Part shown: positions 35,738 through 45,500 of the stretch, piece after piece
Layout of the letters: every line of letters begins with the position of its first letter
Numbering within the stretch: position 1 is the first letter of the stretch
Assembly: GCF_014859355.1 (NCBI RefSeq)
Contig: NZ_JACUUJ010000006.1
Coordinates: 1 to 64,000, forward strand
Length of the DNA: 64,000 nt
Direction of reading: 5' to 3'
DNA from: Yoonia sp.
GTDB lineage: Bacteria; Pseudomonadota; Alphaproteobacteria; Rhodobacterales; Rhodobacteraceae
Translations under genes and position numbers: made by a program
Notes under the pieces: model-generated
Told to the model about the DNA's origin: nothing
Database searches by the model: none
Seen by the model: the letters and a program-made list of their open reading frames with translations, nothing else

Positions 35738-36967
35738 ATGCACAGATCCAAAAATTTTCTTGCCGCTATGCTCGTGAGCACCGCAATGGCGCATCCCGCG
35801 ATAGCTGAAACGAATTTGAACGCGCTCTTCATGGCGCAAGCCGCCTATAGCGAGGCCGACGTGCGGGCGATGACCGATGCGTTCACCGCCGCGAACCCGG
35901 ATATCAAGGTCAGTCTGGAGTTCGTTCCTTACGAGGGGCTGCATGACAAGACATTGCTCGCCCGCGGGTCGGGATCAGGCTATGATGTCGTGCTGTTCGA
36001 CGTGATCTGGCCGGCAGAGTTCGCCGAAAACAATGTGCTTCTCGACGTGACCGACCGCATCACACAAGAGATGAAGGACGGTGTGCTGCCCGGTGCATGG
36101 ACGACCGTCGAATATAACGCCAAGCGTTACGGAATGCCGTGGATCCTTGACACCAAGTATCTTTTTTACAACATGGAAATTCTCGCGCAGGCCGGTATCG
36201 CGGCACCGCCGACAACTTGGGCTGAACTGTCAGAACAGGCCAAGGCGATCAAGGATCAGGGTATTCTCGACCATCCCATTGTCTGGAGCTGGGCGCAGGC
36301 CGAGGCGGCGATCTGCGACTATACCACCCTCGTCAGCGCCCATGGCGGCGCATTCATCGTCGACGGCGCGCCAGCCTTTCAGACGGGCGGTGGACTCGAT
36401 GCACTGGAATACATGGTCGACAGCTACAATTCGGGCCTGACGAACCCCAACTCGAAGGAATATCTGGAAGAGGACGTCCGGCGTGTCTTTCAGAACGGCG
36501 AGGCCGCCTTTGCGCTGAACTGGACGTATATGTACAACCTTGCCAACGATCCGAATGAAAGCAGGGTCGTGGGTAAAATCGGCGTCGCGCCTGCCCCCGG
36601 GGTTGCGGGGAAAAGCGCCGTCTCGGCGGTCAATGGTTCGATGGGGCTTGGCATTACGGCGACCAGTCAGAACCCCGACGCGGCATGGAACTACATCACC
36701 TTCATGACGTCACAGCCAACGCAGAACGCCTATGCCCGTCTGAGCCTGCCGATCTGGGCCAGTTCCTATGATGACCCGGCCGTGACCGCCGGGCAGGAAG
36801 ACATGATCGCGGCGGCGAAGGTTGGGCTTGCCGCGATGTATCCGCGGCCAACGACGGCGGGATATCAGGAAATGTCGGCGACGCTCCAGCAGGCGATCCA
36901 AGAGGCTTTGCTTGGCCAGGCAAGCCCGGCCGACGCGCTTGCCATGGCCGCGGAGGGCGGGCTTTGA
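35738..36967 (+). CDS. Sugar ABC transporter substrate-binding protein
   Basis: A periplasmic binding protein of about 409 residues, of the sugar-binding family 1 (maltose-type cluster). The signal peptide is MHRSKNFLAAMLVSTAMAHPAIAE. Family pattern: TAANPDIKVSLEFVPYEGLHDKTLLARGSGSGYDVVLFDVIWPAEFAENNVLLDVTD, RYGMPWILDTKYLFYNMEIL, and PDAAWNYITFMTSQ. The ATG at 35738 is chosen because GGAG lies 6 nt upstream (the ATG at 35726 lacks a site). It is the first gene of a six-gene operon; the partner genes suggest a glycated amine or amino-sugar ligand (FrlO role), an inference only. Confidence 0.92.
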   Translation: MHRSKNFLAAMLVSTAMAHPAIAETNLNALFMAQAAYSEADVRAMTDAFTAANPDIKVSLEFVPYEGLHDKTLLARGSGSGYDVVLFDVIWPAEFAENNVLLDVTDRITQEMKDGVLPGAWTTVEYNAKRYGMPWILDTKYLFYNMEILAQAGIAAPPTTWAELSEQAKAIKDQGILDHPIVWSWAQAEAAICDYTTLVSAHGGAFIVDGAPAFQTGGGLDALEYMVDSYNSGLTNPNSKEYLEEDVRRVFQNGEAAFALNWTYMYNLANDPNESRVVGKIGVAPAPGVAGKSAVSAVNGSMGLGITATSQNPDAAWNYITFMTSQPTQNAYARLSLPIWASSYDDPAVTAGQEDMIAAAKVGLAAMYPRPTTAGYQEMSATLQQAIQEALLGQASPADALAMAAEGGL

Positions 36968-37049
36968 GGCCAGCAGAAACGGCGGGTGGCGGCGTTGTTC
37001 GCCGCCATCTTCTCGACTGCGCGCACCTTTGGTCCGGAAGATTACGCCG

Positions 37050-37934
37050 ATGAATGCAGGCTGGACGGCGACGCGGGCATGGCTTCTCATGCTGCCGCTT
37101 CTTATCGTCATGCTGTCCGTGATCGGCTGGCCGTTCTTTGACACGGTGCGGCTGTCCTTCACCGATGCGCGGCTGGTCGGCACCGGCGGCGACTTTGTCG
37201 GGTTCGCGAATTACGAACGTCTTTTCTCCAGCCGCGCGTTCCGGCGCGCATTTCTTGTCACGACGCAATTCGCGGTCGTCTCGGTCCTTGTCGAGGTGGT
37301 GCTGGGTGTGCTGGTTGCGCTTCTTCTTTATCAGAACTTCCGGGGGCGCAACGTTCTGCGTGCGCTTTTGATCTTGCCATGGGCGCTGCCCACGGTCGTC
37401 AATGCCCTTCTCTGGCGGCTTATCTACAACCCCGAATACGGCGCGCTGAACGCGTTGCTGGTGCAGATCGGGCTGCTTGACGCCTATCGGTCGTGGCTTG
37501 GCGATCCGAACAGTGCGCTTGTTGCGCTGATCGTCGCGGATGCCTGGAAAAACTTTCCGCTCGTGGCGCTGATCTCGCTCGCTGCGCTGCACGCGGTGCC
37601 GCATGACATCAAGGCGGCGGCCATCGTCGATGGGGCGGGCGCCCTTGCGCGTTTCCGCTTCGTGATCCTGCCCTATCTTGCCGGGCCACTGATGGTGGCC
37701 CTGGTGTTGCGCACGATCGAGGCGTTCAAGGTCTTTGACATCATCTGGATCATGACGCGCGGCGGTCCGGCCAATAGCACGCGCACGCTGTCGATCCTCG
37801 TCTATCAAGAGGCGTTTTCATTCCAGCGGGCAGGATCCGGGGCATCGCTCGCCCTCATTGTCACACTGGCGATCACGGTGCTCGCGGTCGTCTATGTGGC
37901 GCTGATCCGTAAATCGGCGGGGGCGCAGTTCTGA
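37050..37934 (+). CDS. Sugar ABC transporter permease (MalF/UgpA type)
   Basis: An inner-membrane permease of about 294 residues with six hydrophobic segments and the EAA loop AAAIVDGAGALARFRFVILPYLAGPL that docks the ATPase. It begins MNAGWTATRAWLLMLPLLIVMLSVIGWPFFDTVRLSFTDARLVG, the usual first-helix pattern. The ORF-track start at 36822 lies in the binding-protein gene and is rejected. There is a gap of 82 nt after the binding protein, then a TGATG overlap with the second permease. FrlN-like position in the operon. Confidence 0.92.
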   Translation: MNAGWTATRAWLLMLPLLIVMLSVIGWPFFDTVRLSFTDARLVGTGGDFVGFANYERLFSSRAFRRAFLVTTQFAVVSVLVEVVLGVLVALLLYQNFRGRNVLRALLILPWALPTVVNALLWRLIYNPEYGALNALLVQIGLLDAYRSWLGDPNSALVALIVADAWKNFPLVALISLAALHAVPHDIKAAAIVDGAGALARFRFVILPYLAGPLMVALVLRTIEAFKVFDIIWIMTRGGPANSTRTLSILVYQEAFSFQRAGSGASLALIVTLAITVLAVVYVALIRKSAGAQF

Positions 37935-38779
37935 TGGAGCGGCAAAACCTTGGCTTCACAATCTTCCTTTATGTCTGCGCGGCGCTGCTTGCGTTGATGA
38001 TCCTCGCGCCCTTCGCCTGGCTTTTCATCATGAGCATCTCTTCGACCAACGACCTTGTTTCGAAGCCGCTGCGCTGGTGGCCGGTCGAAACCGACTGGTC
38101 GCGCTACCGCATCCTTACTGACTTTACGCCCAATTCCCACGGTGCCGCCCTGATGTCGGCGCTTGGCAATAGCATCAAGATCGCTGCGATCGCGACAGTG
38201 GCTGCGCTTATGGTCTCTGTGCCGGCGGGATGGGCCGTTTCGCGCACGCCAGCGGTCGGCTGGTCGCTATGGCTGGTTATCGGCACTTACATGTTGCCAC
38301 CGGTCGCATTGGCGGTGCCGCTCTATATGGGCCTCGCCGGGCTTGGGATGCTGAACACCAAGATCGGTCTGGCGATCGTGTATCTGACGGTTCTTGCGCC
38401 ATTCACCACATGGCTTTTGAAATCCGGCTTCGATCCGATCCCGCGCGATCTTGAAAAGGCCGCCGCGATCGACGGCGCGCGGCTTGACCAGATGTTGAGG
38501 ATCATCATCCTGCCATTGGCCGCGCCGGTGATCGGCACGGCGGCACTCTTTGCCTATCTGCTCGCCTGGGACGAATTCTTTTATGCGCTTCTTTTCACCT
38601 CGGACTATCGCGCCAAGACTGTCACCGTTGCCATCGCCGATCTTGCCGGTGGCAGGGTGGCCGATTACGGGCTGATCGCAACGGCAGGGGTCATCGCCGC
38701 GCTGCCGCCGGTGATCTTTGGCCTCGTCATGCAGCGAATGCTGATTTCCGGCCTGACGACAGGCGGCGTGAAAGGATGA
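37934..38779 (+). CDS. Sugar ABC transporter permease (MalG/UgpE type)
   Basis: The second permease half, 281 residues and six helices. The EAA motif is EKAAAIDGARLDQMLRIIILPLAAPVIGTAALF, and the first helix is ALLALMILAPFAWLFIMSISSTNDLV, typical of the MalG subfamily. The start overlaps the previous stop by TGATG, and its own stop overlaps the SIS-domain gene by ATGA. FrlM-like position in the operon. Confidence 0.92.
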   Translation: MERQNLGFTIFLYVCAALLALMILAPFAWLFIMSISSTNDLVSKPLRWWPVETDWSRYRILTDFTPNSHGAALMSALGNSIKIAAIATVAALMVSVPAGWAVSRTPAVGWSLWLVIGTYMLPPVALAVPLYMGLAGLGMLNTKIGLAIVYLTVLAPFTTWLLKSGFDPIPRDLEKAAAIDGARLDQMLRIIILPLAAPVIGTAALFAYLLAWDEFFYALLFTSDYRAKTVTVAIADLAGGRVADYGLIATAGVIAALPPVIFGLVMQRMLISGLTTGGVKG

Positions 38780-39798
38780 AACCACCGATGCCAAACGCAA
38801 AACCACCCGGCCTTGTCGCGATCGAACGGGAAATGGCCCGGCAAGGCAAAGACGCGCTCGCCAGCTTTTCCGATGTCGCAAAGCGCGCGGGTGCTGTCGC
38901 CGCATCGATCCGGCAGACGGGCCGGCTTCTTCTGCTTGGGATGGGCGCGTCACACGGGCTGAACCGCGCGGTCGCGCCGCTTTTTCGCGCCCATGGCGTG
39001 GATGCCCTGGCGCTGCCGCTGTCCGAGCAACTCGACCAGCCGCTTGCATGCAATGGGCGGACGGTGATCGTCACGTCGCAGTCGGGCGAAAGCATCGAGG
39101 TGGTGCGCTGGCTTGCACTGGCGCACCCCGGCACGGATGTCTTTGGGCTGACGATGGACGCCGGTTCCACGCTCGCGCGGTCATTACCCTGCATGATTGG
39201 CGCGGGCGGGGTCGAAACCGGGTTCGCCGCGACCCGCAGCGCCTTTGTTGGCGTGGCGATCTACGCGGCGGTCCTGTCGGCGCTGGGCACCGATCCGGCG
39301 CCATTTCTGCGGGTCTTGCGCGCACCCACAGAGCCAGACATCGCGGACGCGGTGGCGGCACTTGCGGGCGTGCGCACCATCGTGACCTCGGCGCGCCGGC
39401 TTCAGGGGCTGGCCGAGGTGCTGGCGCTCGGTTTGACGGAACTCGCCCGGCTGCCCTGTTTCGCGCTGGAAGGCGGCCAGTTCAGGCACGGGCCGATGGA
39501 GATGCTGGGGCCGGATGTCGGCACCGTGTTCCTGCGCGGGGCGGACGTGACCGGCGATCGTGTGCGCGGTCTTGCCGAAACGGTCGCTGTGACGGGCGCG
39601 CCGACCGTTGTCCTTGATGCCTCGGGGCGTGCGCCCGCGACTGGGGCGGTCACAGTCGTTGCCGGGCAGCATGAAGGCATCGCCGCGCTTGCCGCCCTCC
39701 TTCCTGTTGCGCAGCGACTGATGATCGGCTGCGCGATCATGCGCGTTGCCGACCTTGGAACGCCTGTGCGCACGCAGAAGATCACCCGAACCGAATGA
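38776..39798 (+). CDS. SIS-domain sugar isomerase/deglycase (FrlB/GlmS-C-like)
   Basis: A cytoplasmic tandem-SIS protein of 340 residues, like the isomerase half of GlmS, AgaS and fructosamine deglycases. Phosphosugar-binding loops appear as LLLLGMGASHGLNRAVAPLF and VIVTSQSGESIEVVRWL in SIS1, and TIVTSARRLQGLAEVLALGLTELARLPCFALEGGQFRHGPMEML in SIS2, where the late Glu and His are the usual catalytic positions. With a PfkB kinase next door, the best guess is cleavage of a phosphorylated fructosamine into glucose 6-phosphate and an amine; amino-sugar isomerase is the alternative. It overlaps both neighbours by ATGA. Confidence 0.88.
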   Translation: MKPPMPNAKPPGLVAIEREMARQGKDALASFSDVAKRAGAVAASIRQTGRLLLLGMGASHGLNRAVAPLFRAHGVDALALPLSEQLDQPLACNGRTVIVTSQSGESIEVVRWLALAHPGTDVFGLTMDAGSTLARSLPCMIGAGGVETGFAATRSAFVGVAIYAAVLSALGTDPAPFLRVLRAPTEPDIADAVAALAGVRTIVTSARRLQGLAEVLALGLTELARLPCFALEGGQFRHGPMEMLGPDVGTVFLRGADVTGDRVRGLAETVAVTGAPTVVLDASGRAPATGAVTVVAGQHEGIAALAALLPVAQRLMIGCAIMRVADLGTPVRTQKITRTE

Positions 39799-40739
39799 CC
39801 CAGCCCACACCCCTTGCCGTCGTCGGCAACGTCAACATAGATCTGGTCATGGGGCCAGTCGCGCCTTGGCCGCAGCCGGGCACCGAAATCATCGTGGACG
39901 GCACCGACCTGAGATACGGCGGCGCGGCTGGCAATGTTGCCCTGACCTGGCGTGCGCTTGGCCACGCTTTCCAGATCGCCGCGAACACTGGCCGCGACAC
40001 CTTTGGCGATTGGCTGCGCGACGGCTTTGCGCCGCAGTCCGATGGCTGGCCGGTGTCCGAAGCGGCAACCACGATATCGGTCGGCCTGACACATCCCGAC
40101 AGCGAAAGGACATTCTTTACCACGCGTGGACATGTCGCCGAACTGACCTGGCCCGAAGTGCGCGCGATGATTGACTGGCCCCGGCTGTCTGGCGGCGGGC
40201 TTCTTGTCTGCGGATCTTTCATTACCGATGATCTGGCCGGGGACTACGACGCGCTTTTCGCCCACGCGCGCAGCCACGGCGCCCGCATCGCGCTTGATAC
40301 CGGCTGGCCCGCGCAGGGCTGGACAGCCGCGACAGTCAGGCGCGTGCGGCGCTGGCTTGGGCAGTGCGACTATCTTTTGCTGAACGAGGTCGAAACACGT
40401 GCCCTTTCCGGCGGTCACGGCCCAGAGCATGCGCCGTCTGTGTTGCTGCCGTTCATGCCCGAAGGCGCGATCGTCGTCGTCAAGTGCGGTGCCGACGGTG
40501 TTGTTGCGGGTAGCGGCACAGGCGCGGTGCTTAAGGTCCCCGCACCGATCGTCACGGCGGCCGACACGATCGGGGCCGGCGACATCTTTAACGCCGCCTT
40601 TCTTGCCGCGCAGGCCCAGCGACAACCGCTTGCGGCCTGTCTGGAATCGGGCGTGCGCACGGCATCTATCGCGATATCGACCTCTCCGCGCCGCTATGAC
40701 ACCGAAGGGGCTACGCCCGTTAAAGGAGCCCCCGCATGA
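39795..40739 (+). CDS. PfkB family carbohydrate kinase (FrlD-like)
   Basis: A ribokinase-fold kinase of 314 residues. The N-terminal LAVVGNVNIDLVMGPVAPWPQPGTEIIVDGTDLRYGGAAGNVALTWRALG contains the sugar-binding GG motif; the C-terminal ATP/anion-hole signature DTIGAGDIFNAAFLAAQ contains the catalytic Asp. A SIS-domain partner and an ABC importer point to phosphorylation of an imported ketosamine or sugar. The ATGA overlaps on both sides show tight translational coupling. The substrate is not provable from motifs. Confidence 0.9.
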   Translation: MTQPTPLAVVGNVNIDLVMGPVAPWPQPGTEIIVDGTDLRYGGAAGNVALTWRALGHAFQIAANTGRDTFGDWLRDGFAPQSDGWPVSEAATTISVGLTHPDSERTFFTTRGHVAELTWPEVRAMIDWPRLSGGGLLVCGSFITDDLAGDYDALFAHARSHGARIALDTGWPAQGWTAATVRRVRRWLGQCDYLLLNEVETRALSGGHGPEHAPSVLLPFMPEGAIVVVKCGADGVVAGSGTGAVLKVPAPIVTAADTIGAGDIFNAAFLAAQAQRQPLAACLESGVRTASIAISTSPRRYDTEGATPVKGAPA

Positions 40740-41803
40740 GCACGCTTGATCTGATCGGGGTCAGCAAGTCCTTTGGCCGCACCGAGGTTCTGAAGACCAT
40801 CGACATCTCGCTCGCCAGCGGCGAGTTTCTTGTGCTGCTCGGCGCCTCGGGCTGCGGCAAGTCAACGATCATGAACATCATCGCGGGGCTTCTGTCGCCC
40901 ACGTCTGGGGAAATCAGGATCGACGGCAAGCGCATCAACGAAGTTCACCCCAAGAACCGTGACATTGCGATGGTTTTCCAGTCCTATGCGCTCTATCCGA
41001 ACCTGACGGTGGAAAGGAACATCGGGTTCGGCCTGGAAATGCGCGGCGTGCCAAAGACCGAACGGCAAGCTGCCGTCCTGAAGGTCGCCCGCATCCTAAA
41101 GATTGACGGGATGTTGGGCCGCAAACCCGCAGAGCTGTCGGGCGGCCAGCGCCAGCGCGTTGCCATCGGCCGGGCACTGGTCAGGGAACCAAAGATTTTT
41201 CTCTTTGACGAGCCGCTCTCGAACCTTGACGCCAAGCTTCGGATGGAGATGCGGGCGGAATTGAAGCGGTTGCACCGGCTGCTGGGGACAACCGTTGTCT
41301 ATGTGACGCACGACCAGATCGAGGCGATGACCCTTGCCACGCGGATCGCCGTCATGCGCGATGGCCGGATCGATCAGATCGGCACGCCCGAGGAAATCTA
41401 TGACCGCCCCGCGACGGCGTTCGTTGCGGAATTCGTCGGCGCCCCCCCCATGAACATGATCAACGCAATACTGGACGCGAACGGCCTGCGGCTAGAGGAA
41501 TCGGGCCAGCGCGTGGCACTGACCATCGGGGCCGATGCGCCGCGCGAGGTAATTCTCGGCCTGCGACCAGAGGATCTTCACCTTGCCGATGCGTCAGAGG
41601 AACACGCCATCGCTGCGACCGTGGATTTTGCCGAACCGACCGGCCCCACTTTGATTGTGTTCGCCCGCCACGGCGGAAATCCGCTTGTCGCAAGCCTGCC
41701 GCCGCATTTGCAGATCGCGCCGGACAGCCAGATCCGGCTCACTTTTTCTCGGAAGAACATGCACATATTCGACAGGGCCTCCGGCAACCGGATCCAAACT
41801 TGA
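40736..41803 (+). CDS. Sugar ABC transporter ATP-binding protein (UgpC/MsmK type)
   Basis: The ATPase of the importer, 355 residues. Walker A is GASGCGKST, the Q-loop VFQSYALYPNLTVERNIGFGLEMRG, the signature LSGGQRQRVAIGRALV, Walker B IFLFDEPLSNLDAKLRMEMRAELK and the switch VTHDQIEAM. The C-terminal regulatory TOBE/OB domain starts after RPATAFVAEFVGAPPMNMI. It closes the operon and overlaps the kinase by ATGA. A dedicated ATPase in the same operon resembles the frl layout in which the ATPase gene follows the catabolic genes. Confidence 0.94.
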   Translation: MSTLDLIGVSKSFGRTEVLKTIDISLASGEFLVLLGASGCGKSTIMNIIAGLLSPTSGEIRIDGKRINEVHPKNRDIAMVFQSYALYPNLTVERNIGFGLEMRGVPKTERQAAVLKVARILKIDGMLGRKPAELSGGQRQRVAIGRALVREPKIFLFDEPLSNLDAKLRMEMRAELKRLHRLLGTTVVYVTHDQIEAMTLATRIAVMRDGRIDQIGTPEEIYDRPATAFVAEFVGAPPMNMINAILDANGLRLEESGQRVALTIGADAPREVILGLRPEDLHLADASEEHAIAATVDFAEPTGPTLIVFARHGGNPLVASLPPHLQIAPDSQIRLTFSRKNMHIFDRASGNRIQT

Positions 41804-41908
41804 CTATATTCTGCCACATCGAACCCATAATTGTGGGTTTCACTTTCTTTTCAAAGCGTGGCAGTTGGGATACACATTCAAACTTTGCTGGATGTCGAAA
41901 GGAATCAC

Positions 41909-42520
41909 ATGATGGTCAAGAAATTCGGAAAACTCTATTTGGCCGCGGCAATCTGCCTGAGCCTTTCGGCTTGCGCAGAGACGCCCGTCAGCCGTGCGCT
42001 GGGTCTGGACCCGGGCGTGGGTGCCCAAGCGGGTCCGAGCGGACGTTCGGTCGACGTATCAAGGGACTTTTCGGTATATCTAACCGGATACACCTACTGG
42101 GACAACACGCCCCCGGGATCAGCCGCAATCGCCCGTCCGGTCCTGCGCCAACAGGCAGGCGGCACCGGCACCTGGCAAAGCCCGATCACCATCGCCGTGG
42201 GCCACAGCATCGTCAATGGCCGCCAGACGCTTGATTATCCAGCGGGCACACGGTTCTATCTGCCGCGTCTGCGCAAATACGCCATTGTCGAAGATGTCTG
42301 CGGCGACGGCCCGGCCCCGCAAGGCGGGCCGTGCCACACCGGGCACAATGGTCACCCCTGGCTTGACATCTGGCTTGGCGGCAAGACCATGACACCACAG
42401 GAATCGGATGCCTGCGCGCGCCGCATCACCGCCGTTCAGACCGCGATCATCAATCCCCCGCGCGACTTGCCGGTTCATGCGGGCGAAATTGCAACAGGTG
42501 GCTGTCAGGTATTTCTCTGA
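41909..42520 (+). CDS. Putative outer-membrane lipoprotein with double-psi-barrel (3D/RlpA-like) domain
   Basis: An exported lipoprotein of about 203 residues; MMVKKFGKLYLAAAICLSLSAC ends in a lipobox with the cysteine at about residue 22. AAAGGA lies 5 nt upstream of the ATG at 41909. The core YPAGTRFYLPRLRKYAIVEDVCGDGPAPQGGPCHTGHNGHPWLDIWLGG recalls 3D-domain or RlpA-like double-psi barrels in which an Asp carries out glycan cleavage. It converges on the polysaccharide synthase fusion with an 18-nt gap, so a role at the cell wall in that system is possible. The domain call is by eye and moderate. Confidence 0.75.
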   Translation: MMVKKFGKLYLAAAICLSLSACAETPVSRALGLDPGVGAQAGPSGRSVDVSRDFSVYLTGYTYWDNTPPGSAAIARPVLRQQAGGTGTWQSPITIAVGHSIVNGRQTLDYPAGTRFYLPRLRKYAIVEDVCGDGPAPQGGPCHTGHNGHPWLDIWLGGKTMTPQESDACARRITAVQTAIINPPRDLPVHAGEIATGGCQVFL

Positions 42521-42538
42521 CCGTCTTCAGCCGCATCG

Positions 42539-45500
42539 CTATGCTGCCGGCTTGCCGATTCTGCCACGGCGGATAAGTTTACCCCAGCCAGCAATGCGGC
42601 CGACCAGAGCATGGCCCACCGCCCGATATATGGTGATGTAAAGAAGCGGCCGGTAAATCAGCCGCTGGAACGGCACGAGCAGCACCAGCCAAAAGTTTTC
42701 GCGCCTCTCGAACCCGAAGGCAACCAGCAAAACAACAAGATCCAGAACCGGAAGCGCCAGCCATCCGGCGATGATGGCCAAAGACGCCCCACTTCTTTCC
42801 AAGGGGACACCCTGAACAAAGTCAAGCGCAAGGTTGATCAGCACGCCCAGAAAGACCGCGTCGGCCATGGGCGCCAGAAGGCCAAGCATGATACCAGTCA
42901 ACCAGAGATCCGGGATCGAAAAAAATCCGATCCCGCGCGCCGTCTTTGCCGCGCGCCGGTGTTTCCATGCGGTCTGCATCATTCCAAAGCTCCAGCGCAG
43001 CCTCTGCTTCATGAAAGCCGCTAGCGATTCGGGTGCATCCGTGATCGAAAAAGCGCACGGCTCGAATACGACGCGGTAGCCCGCCCTTTGTATCGCGACC
43101 GTCAGATCGGCATCCTCGGTGATCGTATCGGACGAATATAGCCCGACCCCGCGCACCGCCTCGGCGCGCCAGGCCCCGATTGCCCCCGGCACAACGAGCA
43201 TCGCGTTCAGTCGCTCGGCTGCACGGCGGTCGATATTCTGCGCTGCAATGTATTCAAGCGCCTGCAACCGCGCCAGCAGGCCCCGACGATTACCAACCTT
43301 GACGTTGCCCGCGACCGCGCCGATCTGCGGGTCCGCGAAATGCCCCAACAGCTTGCTCACCGCTTCAGGATGCAGCAGCGTGTCGGCATCGACAGCCACC
43401 ACCACCTCGGTCTCGATCTTGGTATAGGCGGCATTGAGCGCCTGGCATTTGCCGCCGTTTTCCTGCCGGATCAGCCGCACGCGCGGGTCATTGCCAAAGG
43501 CCTGTTCGACCGCCGCAGCAGTGCCATCGGTCGATCCGTCATCGATGACGATGACGCACAGGTCGGGATAGTCAGAGGCAAGCGCCGCCGCGATCCCGTC
43601 AACGATTACAAGCTCCTCGTTGTAGGCTGGAATGGTGACCGTCACGCGCGGCGGCGGTTCTGGCAGACTAACGGGATGCTGCCGCCGAAGCAGCGCAAGA
43701 AAAAGCACGAACAGCGACCGGGCGACACCATAGCAGACCGCGGCCCAAAAAACCCAGACCAGCAGGTGACCAAAGGCAGCAGCGGTGGCAAAAGATGCGC
43801 GGTCCAATAGCCTGAACTTGTCCGTGACAAGCGGCATCACCTCATCGCGGGACAGGCCGAGGAAGTCCGAGAGCAGGACAAACCGGTACCCCTCGGCCAT
43901 CAGCCGGTCGATCAGCATCGGCACTGCGGCGACGGTCGCGGCGCGATCGCCACCGGCGTCGTGCATGACGATGACCTCTCCTGCGCCCATCTTCTTTTGT
44001 GTCATCACAAAATCAACGATTCCGTTCGCGGTCATGCCTTCCCAGTCGCGTGGCACGATGTCGGCACCGGCCACCATGTAGCCTGCATTCTCGAAAAGCC
44101 TTTGCTGCGCCGCCTCACCCTCTGTCAGGGGGCCTTCGCTGCGTCCGTAGGGTGTTCTTATCAGATAGGTCGTGCGCCCCGTGACACTGGCAAGCAACCG
44201 CTGGAGCGCGTTCAGTTCAATCTGTGACCGGCGCGGCCCCATATCTTCACCCTCCGGGTGGAAAAACGTGTGCGAACCAACCTCGTGCCCGTCACTGACC
44301 ATGCGGCGGACGATATCAGGGTATTTCACCATGTTGCTGCCGATGACAAAAAAAGTTGCCGAAACATTCTTCGCCTTCAGCGCGTCGAGGATCGCCGTGG
44401 TATAGGCCGGATCAGGCCCATCGTCGAATGTCAGCGCAACAACTTTTTCGTCAACGCCGCCATAGCGTTCAACAGTGGCCGGACGCGGCACACGATCGTA
44501 GATTTCGCCATTGATAAGCCCGGTCGCGGGGTCGGTGAAGAACCGCCGCTGCCCGGTGACCGACGACAGGATAATCTTGCGGAAGGGTCCGTCGCCAACA
44601 TAACTGACATAATCGGGGAAGCTGACCGTTTCCAGCGCACCGGCGCGCGGCGCCTCAAGGCCGTGCCGGAACAGCGACCAGGCGGCCGGATCCTCATAAC
44701 CAACCTGCCACAGAACGACGCCCGCAACGGGCCTTTGCACCAGGGTGACCAGTTGGTTGTGCAGCGAGACGGCATCGAGAATCCAGATCTCGGTCTCATC
44801 GCCGTCATCAGTTGTATAGGTCGCACGGGTGTTCAGCGATCCTTCCTCTACCGTGATGAATGATGTGTGCTGCGCGATGCGGCGCATCGCCTCTGCAAAG
44901 GGCAGGCGCGTCGGTTCGGGGTCGCCCTCTGCCCATAAAAAGGCGAAAGATCCAAGCGCGAACCGGAGCTTTTCGGGCCCTACCGCGGCGACCACATCGG
45001 CAAGCAGCGTTTCAAACCAGTCCTGTGACGCGATCGGGCTTGGCGGCCTGCCGGTTTCGGGTGTGCGAAACGCCTGCACAAGAACCGAATCGACGGCCCC
45101 GACCAGATCGGCGTCGCGCCAAAGCCCCCTATCGGCTTCGGTGACAAGGCAGCTTGTGACACCGGGCGGCAGCGCCGCATCCAACGCCCCCAACAACGCA
45201 CGCAGTCCCGCAAGATGTTGGGGATCGACCTGTTGCGGATAGATGCAAACTCCCGCATAGGGGCCGCCCGCGACTTTCGATATCAGTGCCGCGACGATGC
45301 GCGCGCGGACTTCGCCATGATCAAGCGACGCCGCATCAACCGCTTCTGGCGCAGGCAGCGGCAGCAGCGCCACGAGTTCGAGGTTCACCGCAGGTGTCAC
45401 GCGCTTGAGATCGCGCAAATAGGCATCTGTTCCGCTCTCGGCAAGCCAGTCTACCGTCTGGGACGTGATGTCGATCGTCAGCCATTCCGCCAGGACGCCG

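Noticed and set aside
36702-37808. 368-codon minus-strand ORF across the ABC binding protein and permease
   Set aside because: Shadow frame; Arg/Asp-rich product without hydrophobic core or motifs.
39402-40625. 407-codon minus-strand ORF across the SIS and kinase genes
   Set aside because: Antisense to two genes with intact motifs; product looks random.
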